The notes: generated by a model from the sequence alone, not told the origin. Counted from the stretch's first letter, positions 7,697 to 18,579 are shown. The stretch is 50,674 nt of DNA from Phenylobacterium sp. SCN 70-31 (GCF_001724605.1 NZ_MEEX01000032.1:1-50674); one strand, 5' to 3'. Numbers and translations are program-made.

Positions 7697-8493
7697 CGAA
7701 CCCCGCGCTCCACCAGCCTGTCGGCCAGGCCCTTGCGACGCCGGTCATGCTCAGGGCCTACGCCACTGTAGTAGAAGTGGCCGTCGTGTCCGTCCTGTAA
7801 AAACTGATCGGCGACCTTCGGAAGGGCGGCGACGAGTTCGAAATCTGACATGCCCGCGCGGATCGGATCGCCGTGCTGGTCGAGATCGACGTTGATCACG
7901 TTCCGGATGTTGGGGTGCTTCCGGACCGCCCCATAGAGGTCGGCGTTGATGGGCGCGCCCACCAGGACCAGATTGTCCACCTTGCCCCCCTCCTGGGCCA
8001 CCGCATAGGCCTGCGCCGCCGCCGCGGCCGCCCCATAGGAATAGCCGCCCAGATTGAACTGTTCATCCCCCAGAGACCGCGACCGCCTCGCGGCCGCCTG
8101 CGCCTGCGGCATGCCGACCAGCGACTTGGCGAAGTTGAGGTCGTTCATCATCGGAATCGAAAGTGCATCGACGGCCAGCCGTCCTTTCGACACCGGATCG
8201 GACTCTCCAGGCACACGGACGTTCTGGATGCCTGCCGCCTCGAACGCGCGGCGGAAGCCTTTCAGATAGTCTCCACCCACGCCGGCGCCGCCGATGAAGA
8301 GGAACTCGCAGTCTTCCGGCGACAGCCGCCCGCCGCCCTTCGTCGGCACGCCGTTGCTGACGTCGAACCGGCTGGGCGCTCCCAGTCGCTGGGCATAGAC
8401 GTCCTGTCCGGATGCGGCCGCATGCATGCCTATCGTCGGCGGCAGCCCGTCGCGCGCCCTCGCGCCTGTGCGATCCGAAGACCTTGGCCACAT
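7693..8493 (-). CDS. alpha/beta-hydrolase-like (serine esterase/lipase) protein in phage cluster
   Basis: This 266-aa protein has a nucleophile elbow GYSYG around residues 150-154 in the context NLGGYSYGAAAA, preceded by an oxyanion-type strand FLFIGGAGVGGDYL (65-78). Candidate acid and histidine residues follow in NVDLDQHGDP (200-209) and DGHDGHFYY (234-242). This is a plausible Ser-Asp-His hydrolase. No secretion signal is evident. The ATG at 8493 was chosen for GGAGGT just upstream, and because upstream in-frame starts fall in the LexA box. In P22-like phages the scaffold normally follows the portal directly, so this gene looks like cargo. Substrate unknown. Confidence 0.65.
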   Translation of the reverse strand: MWPRSSDRTGARARDGLPPTIGMHAAASGQDVYAQRLGAPSRFDVSNGVPTKGGGRLSPEDCEFLFIGGAGVGGDYLKGFRRAFEAAGIQNVRVPGESDPVSKGRLAVDALSIPMMNDLNFAKSLVGMPQAQAAARRSRSLGDEQFNLGGYSYGAAAAAAQAYAVAQEGGKVDNLVLVGAPINADLYGAVRKHPNIRNVINVDLDQHGDPIRAGMSDFELVAALPKVADQFLQDGHDGHFYYSGVGPEHDRRRKGLADRLVERGVR

Positions 8494-8505
8494 CTTCACA
8501 CCTCC

Positions 8506-8538
8506 GAACATATGAGGAACATCCAACCCGAGCAAGTC
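8506..8538 (-). promoter_or_regulatory. internal promoter candidate with perfect LexA box (8506-8520)
   Basis: GAAC-ATATGAG-GAAC at 8506-8520 is a perfect LexA-type direct repeat lying between the portal stop and the esterase-like gene. On the minus strand TTGCTC (8533-8538) and TATGTT (8507-8512) are separated by 17 bases, with the box overlapping the -10 hexamer. The implied start point falls only a few bases before the ATG at 8493, so the transcript would be leaderless or nearly so. This promoter would let the esterase and membrane pair be induced separately. Confidence 0.65.
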
Positions 8539-8548
8539 GTCCCGCAGG

Positions 8549-10453
8549 CTACCGCTGCAGCGCCTTCAGCCGGTTGGTCTCGGCCTCGAAGGCCTCGATC
8601 TCCAGCTTCCGCGCCTCGTGCGCCCGATCCTGCTTCAGGGCCACGACCTCGGCCCGCGCCGCGGCCAGCGCCTGAGCCAGCCCGGCCAACTGCGCCTTCG
8701 CCGCCTCGACTTCGGGTGACGCGCCGCCGGTCTCCGCCTGTCCCTCGCGGGCCTGTGGCGGCAGCATGGCCGCCAGCCGCTGAGCGATCTCGTCGGCGCC
8801 CGGCCAGTCCAGGTTGCGCGCCAGCAGGTCCCCGATCAGCGGGGCCGCCGCCGGATAAGCCCGGATCAGCTCGATCATCTGGTTCGCCGCCTCCTCCCGA
8901 CGGCTGGTGAAGCTGGGCCCGGCGCGTACAGTCAGGTCATACCGGCCGACCCCCAGGTCGTAGATGCGGCCCACGGCCTTCAGCGCCGCCCCGCCATCCC
9001 CCTTTCCGCCACCCGTAAGGGGGACGCCCCGCGCGGCGCCGTCCGGTCCCAGCACCCGCACCACTCGAGCCGTCGCGTACACCTTGGGGATCAGGTCGAT
9101 GAGGATTCGGCCCGCGTGCCGGATCGCGCGGTTCAGGTTGTCGATGTAGTGGAAGGTCGAGACATCCCCTTCCCGCTGCCGCGCCATGATCGCCCGGCCG
9201 CTGGTCTCGTTCGACCGCGCGCCCAGACTGGCGTCGTACAGGCCCATGATGGACTTCATGTCGTCCGAGGCGTTCAGCGCCTCCTGCAGCGCCCCCACCG
9301 GCGTACCGGAGAAGGGCAGTCTGATCGGCGGCTCGGGCCCGTCGTACTCCAGGAAGGCGTGGCTGCGCGTGTTGGCCGAGGCCCATTTCTCGGCGTCGCT
9401 GTCGAACGCACCCTTGCGGCCGATGAAGGGCGCCTTCGGCGCCAGCGCCACCAGCTCGGTGGACGCCGTGCGCCAGTAGTTGAACATCCGCTGCGGGTCC
9501 TTGGCGTCGCGCACCAGGCTTCGCAGCCGTCGCCGGCCGTCCACCATCAGCTCTTCGCCATAGACCGGAACGATCGGGATGAATCGCCCCGCCCAGTCCA
9601 CCGTCTCCAGCACCTCCGCGCCTGAAACGATCCGCTGTGTCACCTTGTGGCTCGCCGCCTGCCGCGGCCGTCCCACCACCGTGACGCCCAGGGCGTCGAA
9701 CATCGCCTTCTGCGCCGCGTAGGCCGCCTCCTCGATGGCCCGGCCATCCGACAGCGCCAGGATCGTGCGGCTTACCCGCTCGCGGCGCCAGTATTCGGCC
9801 ACCCGCACGCGCTCGCCCGCCTCCGGACGGCCGTTCCGACCCAGGGCCCAAGCCTCGCCGTCTCCCCAGTCCGTCGCTTGGGCGCCGGCCCAGCGCGCCG
9901 CGAAGGCCGTGCGCGGCAGGCTCTCGACCACGAAGGCGGTGTCCCAGTCCGCGCTGTCGGCGGCCGTCGACTCCGGGTCGCCGTACACCGAGAACGGGTT
10001 CGCCACCCGCTCGACGGCCAGCTCCTGGTCGAAGCCGTCGTCGGCCGCATAGCGGGTGTTGATCCGGAAATAGCCCACGCCGCTCGTCACGGCGAAGTCC
10101 AGGGCCGTATCGTACGCCACCGTCGCGTCCGAACTCTGCTCGATGTGCCGGATCAGGCCGTTGAACACCTCGGCCGTTTCGGGATCGGCGGCGTCGTCCA
10201 CGGGGTGGACGGCTATCGCCGGTTTGTTGAGCCGGGCGTCGTTCACCACCTGGCGTATGAAGGCCGGCAGCCTGTTGATGGTCAGGATGGGACGCCCCTC
10301 CCGGGCGCGCTGCTGGAGGACCTCGGGCGTCCACTGCTCGCCCAGGCGCGCGAAACGCAGGTCGTCCAGCGCCTCACGCCGGTTCTCCGCCTCGGCGTCG
10401 GCCGCCAGTCGGAACGCCTCGCGCGCTTCCTCGAGAATGGTGTCGTCGGACAA
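8549..10453 (-). CDS. P22-type phage portal protein
   Basis: This 634-aa protein matches the P22-like portal family. The N-terminus has a helical region followed by RPILTINRLPAFIRQVVND (around residues 54-72), a hallmark block. The core contains VTSGVGYFRINTRYA (about 127-141), and there is a helical barrel-like C-terminus rich in Ala and Gln/Glu (from about 560). It would form the dodecameric DNA channel at the capsid vertex. No ATG is available in frame. The TTG at 10453 has GAGG upstream and gives the expected N-terminus. It is the first gene of the second transcription unit, downstream of a LexA-box promoter. Confidence 0.9.
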   Translation of the reverse strand: MSDDTILEEAREAFRLAADAEAENRREALDDLRFARLGEQWTPEVLQQRAREGRPILTINRLPAFIRQVVNDARLNKPAIAVHPVDDAADPETAEVFNGLIRHIEQSSDATVAYDTALDFAVTSGVGYFRINTRYAADDGFDQELAVERVANPFSVYGDPESTAADSADWDTAFVVESLPRTAFAARWAGAQATDWGDGEAWALGRNGRPEAGERVRVAEYWRRERVSRTILALSDGRAIEEAAYAAQKAMFDALGVTVVGRPRQAASHKVTQRIVSGAEVLETVDWAGRFIPIVPVYGEELMVDGRRRLRSLVRDAKDPQRMFNYWRTASTELVALAPKAPFIGRKGAFDSDAEKWASANTRSHAFLEYDGPEPPIRLPFSGTPVGALQEALNASDDMKSIMGLYDASLGARSNETSGRAIMARQREGDVSTFHYIDNLNRAIRHAGRILIDLIPKVYATARVVRVLGPDGAARGVPLTGGGKGDGGAALKAVGRIYDLGVGRYDLTVRAGPSFTSRREEAANQMIELIRAYPAAAPLIGDLLARNLDWPGADEIAQRLAAMLPPQAREGQAETGGASPEVEAAKAQLAGLAQALAAARAEVVALKQDRAHEARKLEIEAFEAETNRLKALQR

Positions 10454-10631
10454 AGGCTTGGCCTCATACGTTAAGGCCCGCTCGGGACCGCCCCGGCGGG
10501 TTCGCGGCCCGGGAGCCGCGGTCGTCGAACTCTTGCGAAAACGCCCTTCTATGAAACGTCAGCCGCCTGCGGCGGCGCACTCTGCGCAAGCCTCGCGGGC
10601 CGCCCCGGGCGCAAATCTCGACGTTGATCGA

Positions 10632-10675
10632 ACCCTACATCTTTCGCGGGCGCACGTCAAGAACAAAACAAGAAC
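10632..10675 (-). promoter_or_regulatory. LexA-box promoter directed at the portal operon
   Basis: Read on the minus strand, GTTC-TTGTTTT-GTTC (10661-10675) is directly followed by TTGACG (10655-10660), 17 bases, and TAGGGT (10632-10637). This is a consensus-like sigma70 promoter with an abutting LexA-type box. Transcription would begin near 10625, leaving a leader of about 170 bases before the portal TTG. The same arrangement, with matching flanks, occurs upstream of terS. The divergent histidine kinase gene starts 127 bases to the right of the box and could share it. Confidence 0.78.
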
Positions 10676-10801
10676 ATTTCTGGCTGGCAAGTCACTCGGG
10701 CGCCCAGGACGATCTGTCACATACCGCCGTTACCGGTTGTTCACTGCGAGACGCTTAACTGGCGCCGCGCCCATGGGGCGTCGCAGAACCCGAGGCGTCC
10801 G

Positions 10802-12985
<2,184 letters not shown>

Positions 12986-13008
12986 CTGAGGGTCAGGCCA
13001 CGCGGGCT

Positions 13009-13266
13009 CTAGGCACGACGACCGCGGATCAGGCCCACGATGAACAGCAGGAGGATCGCGCCCAAAGTGGCGGTGATCAGGCTGGGGATCACGCCCGCAC
13101 CCACACCTATGCCCAGGGTTGTCGCGACGAAGCTGCCGAGGAACGCGCCGACCACGCCGACGACCAGATTGGTCAGCAGGCCGTGATTGCGCTTCATGAT
13201 CTTCTCCGCGATCCAACCGGCCAGGATGCCGATCAGGATCGCGCCGATAAGTCCCACGCCGTTCAT
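13009..13266 (-). CDS. GlsB/YeaQ/YmgE-family small membrane protein
   Basis: This 85-aa protein is nearly all hydrophobic, with three membrane segments and glycine-rich turns (GLIGAILIGILAGWIAEKI near the N-terminus and VVGVVGAFLGSFVATTLGIG in the middle). This is the pattern of the GlsB/YeaQ/YmgE (transglycosylase-associated, stress-induced) family. GGAGGG lies 6 bases upstream of the ATG at 13266, which excludes the longer in-frame start. It is convergent with the histidine kinase. It is a host-type gene placed between phage terminase and portal genes. Confidence 0.85.
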   Translation of the reverse strand: MNGVGLIGAILIGILAGWIAEKIMKRNHGLLTNLVVGVVGAFLGSFVATTLGIGVGAGVIPSLITATLGAILLLFIVGLIRGRRA

Positions 13267-13333
13267 GGCGAACCCTCCGTTGCCTCTGAGGCTGGAACGC
13301 CGTTGTGCGGTCAAGGTTTCAGGCCGAGCCGGA

Positions 13334-13516
13334 TCAATGGGGCCGAGGGTCCGACGTCATCAGCCGGACGTAGAGAACCGCCGCGATCAGGGCCAGCAGG
13401 CTGGTCAGGGGCCGCGATGCGATGACATGCAGGATCTCATGTACGAACGACGGCATCGGTAACATCCCGGCGCTGCCGCGAAGGGCGGTAAGCGCCTGAT
13501 AACTCACCGTATCCAT
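13334..13516 (-). CDS. small single-pass membrane protein, unknown
   Basis: This 60-aa protein has one hydrophobic segment at about residues 26-52 (VIASRPLTSLLALIAAVLYV) and short polar ends. AAGG precedes the ATG. It lies 67 bases upstream of the GlsB-like gene in the same direction, so the two may share a transcript. No family is recognised. It might act with GlsB in envelope stress, but that is only suggested by adjacency. Confidence 0.5.
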   Translation of the reverse strand: MDTVSYQALTALRGSAGMLPMPSFVHEILHVIASRPLTSLLALIAAVLYVRLMTSDPRPH

Positions 13517-13617
13517 CCCAGCCTTAACGCCCCCTCAACCCAAGTCGTTAACGTCTGCCGGATCGGCCGGGCCAGGCGTCCCGCCCAAGGAAACCAGATC
13601 ACCCGAGCCGCCCGACC

Positions 13618-15003
13618 TCAGGCCATCCACGACAGCGGGCCCGCGAGCGGGCGACTCGTATCCCGCCGCGGCCTGGACCCAACGGGCGCCGCCTGCCGGT
13701 TGAGCGCATAGGCTCCGAAGGCGTCGGCCGCATGGCTGGCTTCGTCGTGCAAGGGGCCGGCATAGCTGCGCGTGGCCCGGTTGAACCGCTTTCGGTAGCG
13801 CCGGAGCCGTTCGAGACCCAGGCTGCATCGCTCCGCATCGAACCAGCAGATCGGAATCATCAGCCGCGCGGCGTTCACGCGCTCCTCGGGATCGGCGGCG
13901 GCCCCCACTTCGATCCGCGCAAGGCCGAGCGAACGCAGGGTCTCGTAGCGCGACCGGCCGGTCGCCAACTCCCGCACCATCACATCGTGCGGCAGGTGAT
14001 GGGTTCCCCACAGCATGTCACGCCCGGCGATCGCCTGACGCACGATGGACGGCAGGCCCTCGCCGCTGGTTTCGAAATAGTCCAAAACCCGGATCTCGCG
14101 CCCGGCCTGCTGGAAGAACCAGATCGCCGTGTAGTCGTCGATGCCAAGGTCCCAGGCCGTGTCCACCGGCAGCGACGGATCCATGGGCACGCGCGCGATC
14201 CGGCCGCCGCGCTCGGCCTCGCCCAGCAGGCTGGCGTAGTAGGTTCCCGGCTCCGCGGCCTCGAAATCGACGAGGTACTCAGACGCGAACCGAGCCTCGC
14301 CCGCCTCCTTCGAACCCAGCTCTGCGACAAGTTCGGACCGCTCGTTCTCGAGTTGCTCGGGTGTGAATACCTCGGTCTCGGTGGCGGGCGATTTCTGGCA
14401 GAACCAGTCGGGCCGTCTGGCCCGCACCTCGAACGACCGCGTCGCATGGTTCCGTCCCCGCGGAGTCCAGAGGAACAGCGCCCACCCGTCGTTCTCCAGA
14501 AGCATGGGGCGGATGTAGGTCCAGGCCGCCGGGTCCATCAGCGCCCACTCCGAGAACGTCACGCCAGCCACCGAGGCGCCCACGAGGCCGTTGTAGTGGT
14601 CGCCCCCGGCGATCTGCCAGATCGACCCGTTGCGCAGACGGACCTTCATCTCCCCGTCCACGAACTCCGGCCCCATGATGTCGGGAAACGCCTCGTGGAT
14701 GCGACGGCGCCCCGTGTGCGGATTCACCGCGTCCCACAGCGCCCGGCGTCCCTGGGCCGCGTCGGGAAAGAGATGCCAGTAGCTTCCCACACGCGCGTGG
14801 CATCGCCAGGCGGCCCAATGCAGCGCCACCTCGTCCTTGCCCCAGCGCCGGTGCGCCACCACGTCCGCCCGCCGGGCGCCGCCCAGCAGGGCCTGCCACA
14901 GAGGCTCCTGGTGAGGGCGTGGCATCCAGGCTCGCGGCAGGCCCAGTTCGAGGAGATTGGAGGCTGGAACCTCTTCCACCGCGGCCTTCTTCTTCCGCGG
15001 CAC
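13618..15003 (-). CDS. phage terminase large subunit
   Basis: This 461-aa DNA-packaging motor and nuclease has an atypical Walker A (HRRWGKDE, residues 51-58) and a Walker B-type strand ending SVAGVTFSEWAL (144-155). The RNase-H-like nuclease domain starts with DTAWDLGIDDYTAIWFF (281-297) and ends with HDEASHAADAFGAYA (419-433), supplying the metal-binding acidic residues. All key residues appear intact, so the enzyme may be functional. It begins with GTG, overlapping the terS stop (TAGTG). Transcription probably starts at the LexA-box promoter near 15760. Confidence 0.92.
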   Translation of the reverse strand: MPRKKKAAVEEVPASNLLELGLPRAWMPRPHQEPLWQALLGGARRADVVAHRRWGKDEVALHWAAWRCHARVGSYWHLFPDAAQGRRALWDAVNPHTGRRRIHEAFPDIMGPEFVDGEMKVRLRNGSIWQIAGGDHYNGLVGASVAGVTFSEWALMDPAAWTYIRPMLLENDGWALFLWTPRGRNHATRSFEVRARRPDWFCQKSPATETEVFTPEQLENERSELVAELGSKEAGEARFASEYLVDFEAAEPGTYYASLLGEAERGGRIARVPMDPSLPVDTAWDLGIDDYTAIWFFQQAGREIRVLDYFETSGEGLPSIVRQAIAGRDMLWGTHHLPHDVMVRELATGRSRYETLRSLGLARIEVGAAADPEERVNAARLMIPICWFDAERCSLGLERLRRYRKRFNRATRSYAGPLHDEASHAADAFGAYALNRQAAPVGSRPRRDTSRPLAGPLSWMA

Positions 15004-15536
15004 TAGTTCACCCGGCCTTTGCGCGGCGCTTTGCCGGCCGCCTGCCGGGCCGCCGCTTCCGTATCGTCCTCGCGGATATCCGGCCTGGACAGTGGAGCCA
15101 CCTCGCGCACCGCCTGACGGCCATCGGCGTCGGTGTAACGCTCGAAATGGCGCGCATAGAAGACGATCTCGACCCGCCGCGCGTCGGGCTGGGCGTCCCC
15201 GCCGGCGCGCTCTCCCCGGTCCGCGGCCGCGGCCTGGGCGGCCCTCTTCAGAAGCGTGTCCACCCGCAGACGATCCGCGGTTGCGGTGTCCTTGGTCGAG
15301 CTTTCCGCCACCCTAAGCGCCTGATCCGCGCAGTAATCCGCCGCCATGCGCCGCGCGGCGGCCACCTGGGCCGCAAAGCCGGGTTTCGTCTCCAGCCAGG
15401 CGTAGAAGGTCACATAGGCCGGCATGTCGTCTTCCCGCGACATGTCCGACCATCGTTCGCCCTGCGCCAGCCGCTGGCAAATGGTCTCGGCCAGAGTACG
15501 CGAGAAGCGGACAGGCCGGGCAGGTGCTTTGCTCAT
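15003..15536 (-). CDS. phage terminase small subunit
   Basis: This 177-aa protein has an N-terminal helix-turn-helix DNA-recognition domain (residues about 12-50, with AETICQRLAQGERWSDMS then VTFYAWL) of the terminase small-subunit type. A helical oligomerisation region and a charged C-terminal tail that would contact the large subunit follow. The ATG at 15536 is fixed by a perfect AAGGAGG five bases before it. The gene overlaps terL by one base. It is the first gene of the packaging unit, with a leader of about 220 bases. Confidence 0.85.
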   Translation of the reverse strand: MSKAPARPVRFSRTLAETICQRLAQGERWSDMSREDDMPAYVTFYAWLETKPGFAAQVAAARRMAADYCADQALRVAESSTKDTATADRLRVDTLLKRAAQAAAADRGERAGGDAQPDARRVEIVFYARHFERYTDADGRQAVREVAPLSRPDIREDDTEAAARQAAGKAPRKGRVN

Positions 15537-15761
15537 GCGAGCCTCCTTCGCCGGGTTCAGCGGCGTTTTGCGTGAGATTTCAGGGGTGACTTTGCCCGCT
15601 GCGCGAAGATCCCGGACGGAACATGCGCAGAGGACGGCCCTTGCGCCGCCTCGGATCGCGCAAGGTCGATGGCGCAACGCCGAAAAGAAAGGATGACCGT
15701 CGAACGTCCGGAAGGTCAGGCCTTCAGCGGGTGTCGGGACGCATTTGTCGAGGTTGTCCGC

Positions 15762-15805
15762 ACCTTACAGCGGCTGCGGGCGCTCGTCAAGAACATAATG
15801 GGAAC
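15762..15805 (-). promoter_or_regulatory. LexA-box promoter directed at terS-terL
   Basis: On the minus strand GTTC-CCATTAT-GTTC (15791-15805) is immediately followed by TTGACG (15785-15790), 17 bases, and TAAGGT (15762-15767). The -35, the first bases of the spacer (including GCGCCCGC) and the bases flanking the box match the portal promoter near 10.65 kb, so the two seem to be copies of one regulatory cassette. Repression by LexA and release on DNA damage is the expected behaviour. The divergent dioxygenase gene starts 112 bases away. Confidence 0.78.
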
Positions 15806-15916
15806 ATTCGACCGCCGGCCGCTTCATCGAAACGACCGGGGCGCAGAGCCCGGATCGCCTCACACAGGTCGCCGAACGTGGTACCGTCAAATCTCTCGGG
15901 GGGGAGGAAACTATCG

Positions 15917-16570
15917 ATGCGTCCGAACGATCGCTTCTTGTCGCGCCGCCTGTTCGGCGCAGGATTGCTGGCGACCGGTACGGGTCTCTCGGCAAGTCCG
16001 GCTCTGGTCCAAACTCTGGCCCAAACTGATCCGCCACTCACGCCGGAATCGCCGGTGGGGCCGTTTTACCCACTCACTCACCCCGCCGATCACGACGCAG
16101 ATCTGGTCTGGCTCAAGGGACGTAGCCAGAAGGCGGCTGGGTCGGTGATCCAGGTATCGGGCCGCATACTGGATTCCAGGGGCCGGCCGATTCGGAACGC
16201 GGTGATCGAGCTTTGGCAGGCGAACGCCGCCGGCCGCTACGACCACCCGAACGACGTCGCCAAGTCTCCGCTCGATCCCAACTTCCAGGGGTTCGCCAGG
16301 CTGGTGACCGGCTCCGACGGCGGGTGGCGCATCACCACCGTCAAACCCGCCGCCTACGACAGCCCGATCGGTCGCCGAACGCCACATATCCACTTCGACG
16401 TCCGCGGCCACGCCCATCGGCTGACGGCGCAGATGTATTTCTCGGACGACGCGGCCCAGAACACCGTCGATCCGCTCTACGGGAATCTGGGTGCGGACGG
16501 GCCTCGTTCCGTTGCTCGGCTCGAGGCGCCGTCCCGGTATCAATGGGATGTCGTCCTGATGGACGCCTGA
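15917..16570 (+). CDS. Tat-exported intradiol ring-cleavage dioxygenase-like protein
   Basis: This 217-aa protein begins with a twin-arginine signal (SRRLFGAG, residues 9-16) and hydrophobic core ending near residue 34. The rest is the protocatechuate 3,4-dioxygenase fold. The four iron ligands of the family are all present: Tyr108, Tyr147, His157 and His159, the last two in TPHIHFDVRG. It would cleave an aromatic diol with non-haem Fe(III) in the periplasm. GGAGG lies before the ATG at 15917, ruling out longer starts. No catabolic neighbours are present, so the substrate is unknown. Single-subunit exported members are common in soil bacteria. Confidence 0.85.
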   Translation: MRPNDRFLSRRLFGAGLLATGTGLSASPALVQTLAQTDPPLTPESPVGPFYPLTHPADHDADLVWLKGRSQKAAGSVIQVSGRILDSRGRPIRNAVIELWQANAAGRYDHPNDVAKSPLDPNFQGFARLVTGSDGGWRITTVKPAAYDSPIGRRTPHIHFDVRGHAHRLTAQMYFSDDAAQNTVDPLYGNLGADGPRSVARLEAPSRYQWDVVLMDA

Positions 16571-16580
16571 TCGCCCCGGC

Positions 16581-17774
16581 TCAAAGCCCGAGTTGCCGTG
16601 CGATGATGTTGCGCTGGATCTCGTTTGTCCCCCCATAGATCGTCTGGGCGCGGGTCTGGAAGTATTCCGCCACCCCGGGCGCGGCGAACGCCGGGATATC
16701 CTCCAGCCCCGCTCGCCAGTCTTCGCGGAACCGATTCTCGAAGTAAGGTTCGCCATAGTCGCCGGCCAGATTGACGAACAGCTCCGTGATCGCCTGCGCC
16801 GTCTCGGTCGCGTGAATCTTGAGGATCGACGCTTCGTCGCCGGGAGCCTGCCCGCTGCTCAGCGGCGCTAGCGCCCGATAGGTCGTCATCTCCAGCGCCG
16901 TCAGCCCGATCTCCACCTCGGCGAACCGTCGCCGAAGACCCCCTTGCGATTCCAGAAGGTCGCCCCATGGGGCGGCGGCCGACGCCGCCTTCAGGCTTTC
17001 CATCTGCCGGCGCTTGGCCGCCACGTGGGCGTAGGAGGTGCGCTCGTGGCTCAGCAGGTGACGCGCATAGGTCCACCCGCGCCCCTCCTCGCCGATCCGG
17101 TTCTCCACCGGCACGCGCACATCCTGAAGGCTCACCCTGTTCAGGGAATGTCCGCCGTCGATCGAGATGATCGGCGTCACCTGGACACCCGGCGTCGCCA
17201 TATCGATGCAGAGGAAGGTGATCCCTTCCTGTTTGCGCTCCGTCGTCTGCGTCCGCACCAGGCAGAAGATCCACTCGGCATGATGGCCCAGGCTGGTCCA
17301 CGTCTTCTCGCCGTTCACGACATAGTGGTCTCCGTCCAGCACCGCCGCCGTCCGCAGGCTGGCGAGGTCGGATCCGGCGCCAGGCTCGGAATAGCCCTGA
17401 GCCCAGAACACCCTGGAGGCCAGGATATCGGGCAGCCACCGATCCTTCTGCGCCTGCGTGCCGAACGCCATGATCACGGGCGCTACATACAACAGCCCCA
17501 TCGGCGAGACGTTGGGCGCGCCCACCCGCTCCAGCTCCTCGTCGAAGATGAACCGCTGCGTGACCGTCCAACCCGGGCCGCCGTAGGCCTCGGGCCATCC
17601 CGGAGCCAGCCAGCCCTTGGCGCTCAGCGCCTGTTCGGAGGCCCGCAGATCCGCCTTGGTCAAACGCTGGCCGTTGCGGACCTTGGCCAGGATGTCCTGC
17701 GGATATCCGGTCTCGAAATAGCTCCGGACCTCCTGACGGAAACGTTCGTCGTCCGGGCTCAGGTCGAGGTTCAT
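16581..17774 (-). CDS. acyl-CoA dehydrogenase
   Basis: This is a 397-aa flavoprotein of the acyl-CoA dehydrogenase family, close to the FadE/pimeloyl-CoA dehydrogenase type. Visible marks are the FAD/substrate signature GYSEPGAGSDLASL (near residues 127-140), the strand VNGEKTWTSLGHHAEW, and the C-terminal signature YGGTNEIQRNIIARQLGL that closes the protein. It would oxidise an acyl-CoA to the 2,3-enoyl-CoA, passing electrons to ETF. It is convergent with the dioxygenase (10 bases apart) and divergent from the thioesterase. Substrate chain length cannot be read from the sequence. Confidence 0.9.
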   Translation of the reverse strand: MNLDLSPDDERFRQEVRSYFETGYPQDILAKVRNGQRLTKADLRASEQALSAKGWLAPGWPEAYGGPGWTVTQRFIFDEELERVGAPNVSPMGLLYVAPVIMAFGTQAQKDRWLPDILASRVFWAQGYSEPGAGSDLASLRTAAVLDGDHYVVNGEKTWTSLGHHAEWIFCLVRTQTTERKQEGITFLCIDMATPGVQVTPIISIDGGHSLNRVSLQDVRVPVENRIGEEGRGWTYARHLLSHERTSYAHVAAKRRQMESLKAASAAAPWGDLLESQGGLRRRFAEVEIGLTALEMTTYRALAPLSSGQAPGDEASILKIHATETAQAITELFVNLAGDYGEPYFENRFREDWRAGLEDIPAFAAPGVAEYFQTRAQTIYGGTNEIQRNIIARQLGL

Positions 17775-17979
17775 CGGTCGTCCATCCCACTGAGAAGAAA
17801 AAGAACGTGAAGCATGATTCCGATTTTAGCGCAGATGACCGCACTTCTCTAGCGTGATGCGACTCCACTCGGGCCCCGTGCGGAAGACAGGACCGCGGGA
17901 TCGCCGCATGCCCCTTGACCCTCGCACCGTCGCTCCGGCAGGTCGGTGAGGACAAGAACGATATCGAGGAAGCCCGCAG

Positions 17980-18405
17980 ATGTCCGCCTCCACCGTCCCG
18001 AGCCTCGCCTCCGCGCTGGGCCAGGTCCGGGTCGTCAGCCTCGAGTCCGGGCGCGCTGTCATCGAGTACGAGGTCGGCCCTCATATGTGCCACTCGGGCG
18101 GCGTGGCTCAGGGCGGCTTCGTCTGCGGCTGGATCGACGCCGCGATGGCGCACGCCTCCATCTCCCAGTCGCCGGACGTCACACCCATGTCCCTGGAACT
18201 GAAGGTGAGCTATTTCGCCCCCGCCCGTCCGGGCCGCGTCCTGGCCGAAGGCTGGATCGAGCGGGCGGGGCGCTCCACGTGTTTCGCCGAAGGCCGCCTC
18301 ATCGACCTCGACGGCAATGTCCTCGCCAAGGCGACCTCCACGATCCGCCTCATCCCCCGCTCCGCGGTCGAAGCCAGCACCCGGCGGGCGCTGGAAAAGA
18401 AATGA
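17980..18405 (+). CDS. PaaI-family hotdog thioesterase
   Basis: This 141-aa protein has the single hotdog domain of the PaaI family. The motif CHSGGVAQGGFVCGWIDAAM (residues 37-56) corresponds to the hotdog helix with its catalytic region. Beta strands LELKVSYFAPARPGRVLAEG and TSTIRLIPRS close the sheet. It would hydrolyse a small or aromatic acyl-CoA thioester in the cytoplasm, and it could act with the divergent acyl-CoA dehydrogenase. GAGGAAG precedes the ATG. A strong terminator-like hairpin follows about 50 bases after the stop. Confidence 0.85.
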   Translation: MSASTVPSLASALGQVRVVSLESGRAVIEYEVGPHMCHSGGVAQGGFVCGWIDAAMAHASISQSPDVTPMSLELKVSYFAPARPGRVLAEGWIERAGRSTCFAEGRLIDLDGNVLAKATSTIRLIPRSAVEASTRRALEKK

Positions 18406-18451
18406 GGCTTGGGGCGGGCCCTCGTCAGCGCCGCCGTGATCCCGCATAGGG

Positions 18452-18484
18452 AAAAGCCCTCGGCGCGGAACGCCGAGGGCCTTT
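18452..18484. terminator. bidirectional rho-independent terminator
   Basis: A 10-bp perfect stem (GCCCTCGGCG / CGCCGAGGGC, loop CGGAA, 18456-18480) is flanked by AAAA on the left and CTTT on the right. It lies between the thioesterase gene and the convergent 193-aa gene and can serve both. Confidence 0.8.
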
Positions 18485-18579
18485 GGACGCCACCCGTGTC
18501 GGGGGGGATGACCAGTGGCGTCCTGATCCTGAAATGCAGGACGGCCGCGCTTGTTCCCGCGGTGGCGTGCAAAATCTTT

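Noticed and set aside
15537..15677. 47-codon N-terminal extension of the terminase small subunit
   Set aside because: A perfect AAGGAGG before the ATG at 15536 fixes the start, and the extension is unlike any terminase N-terminus.
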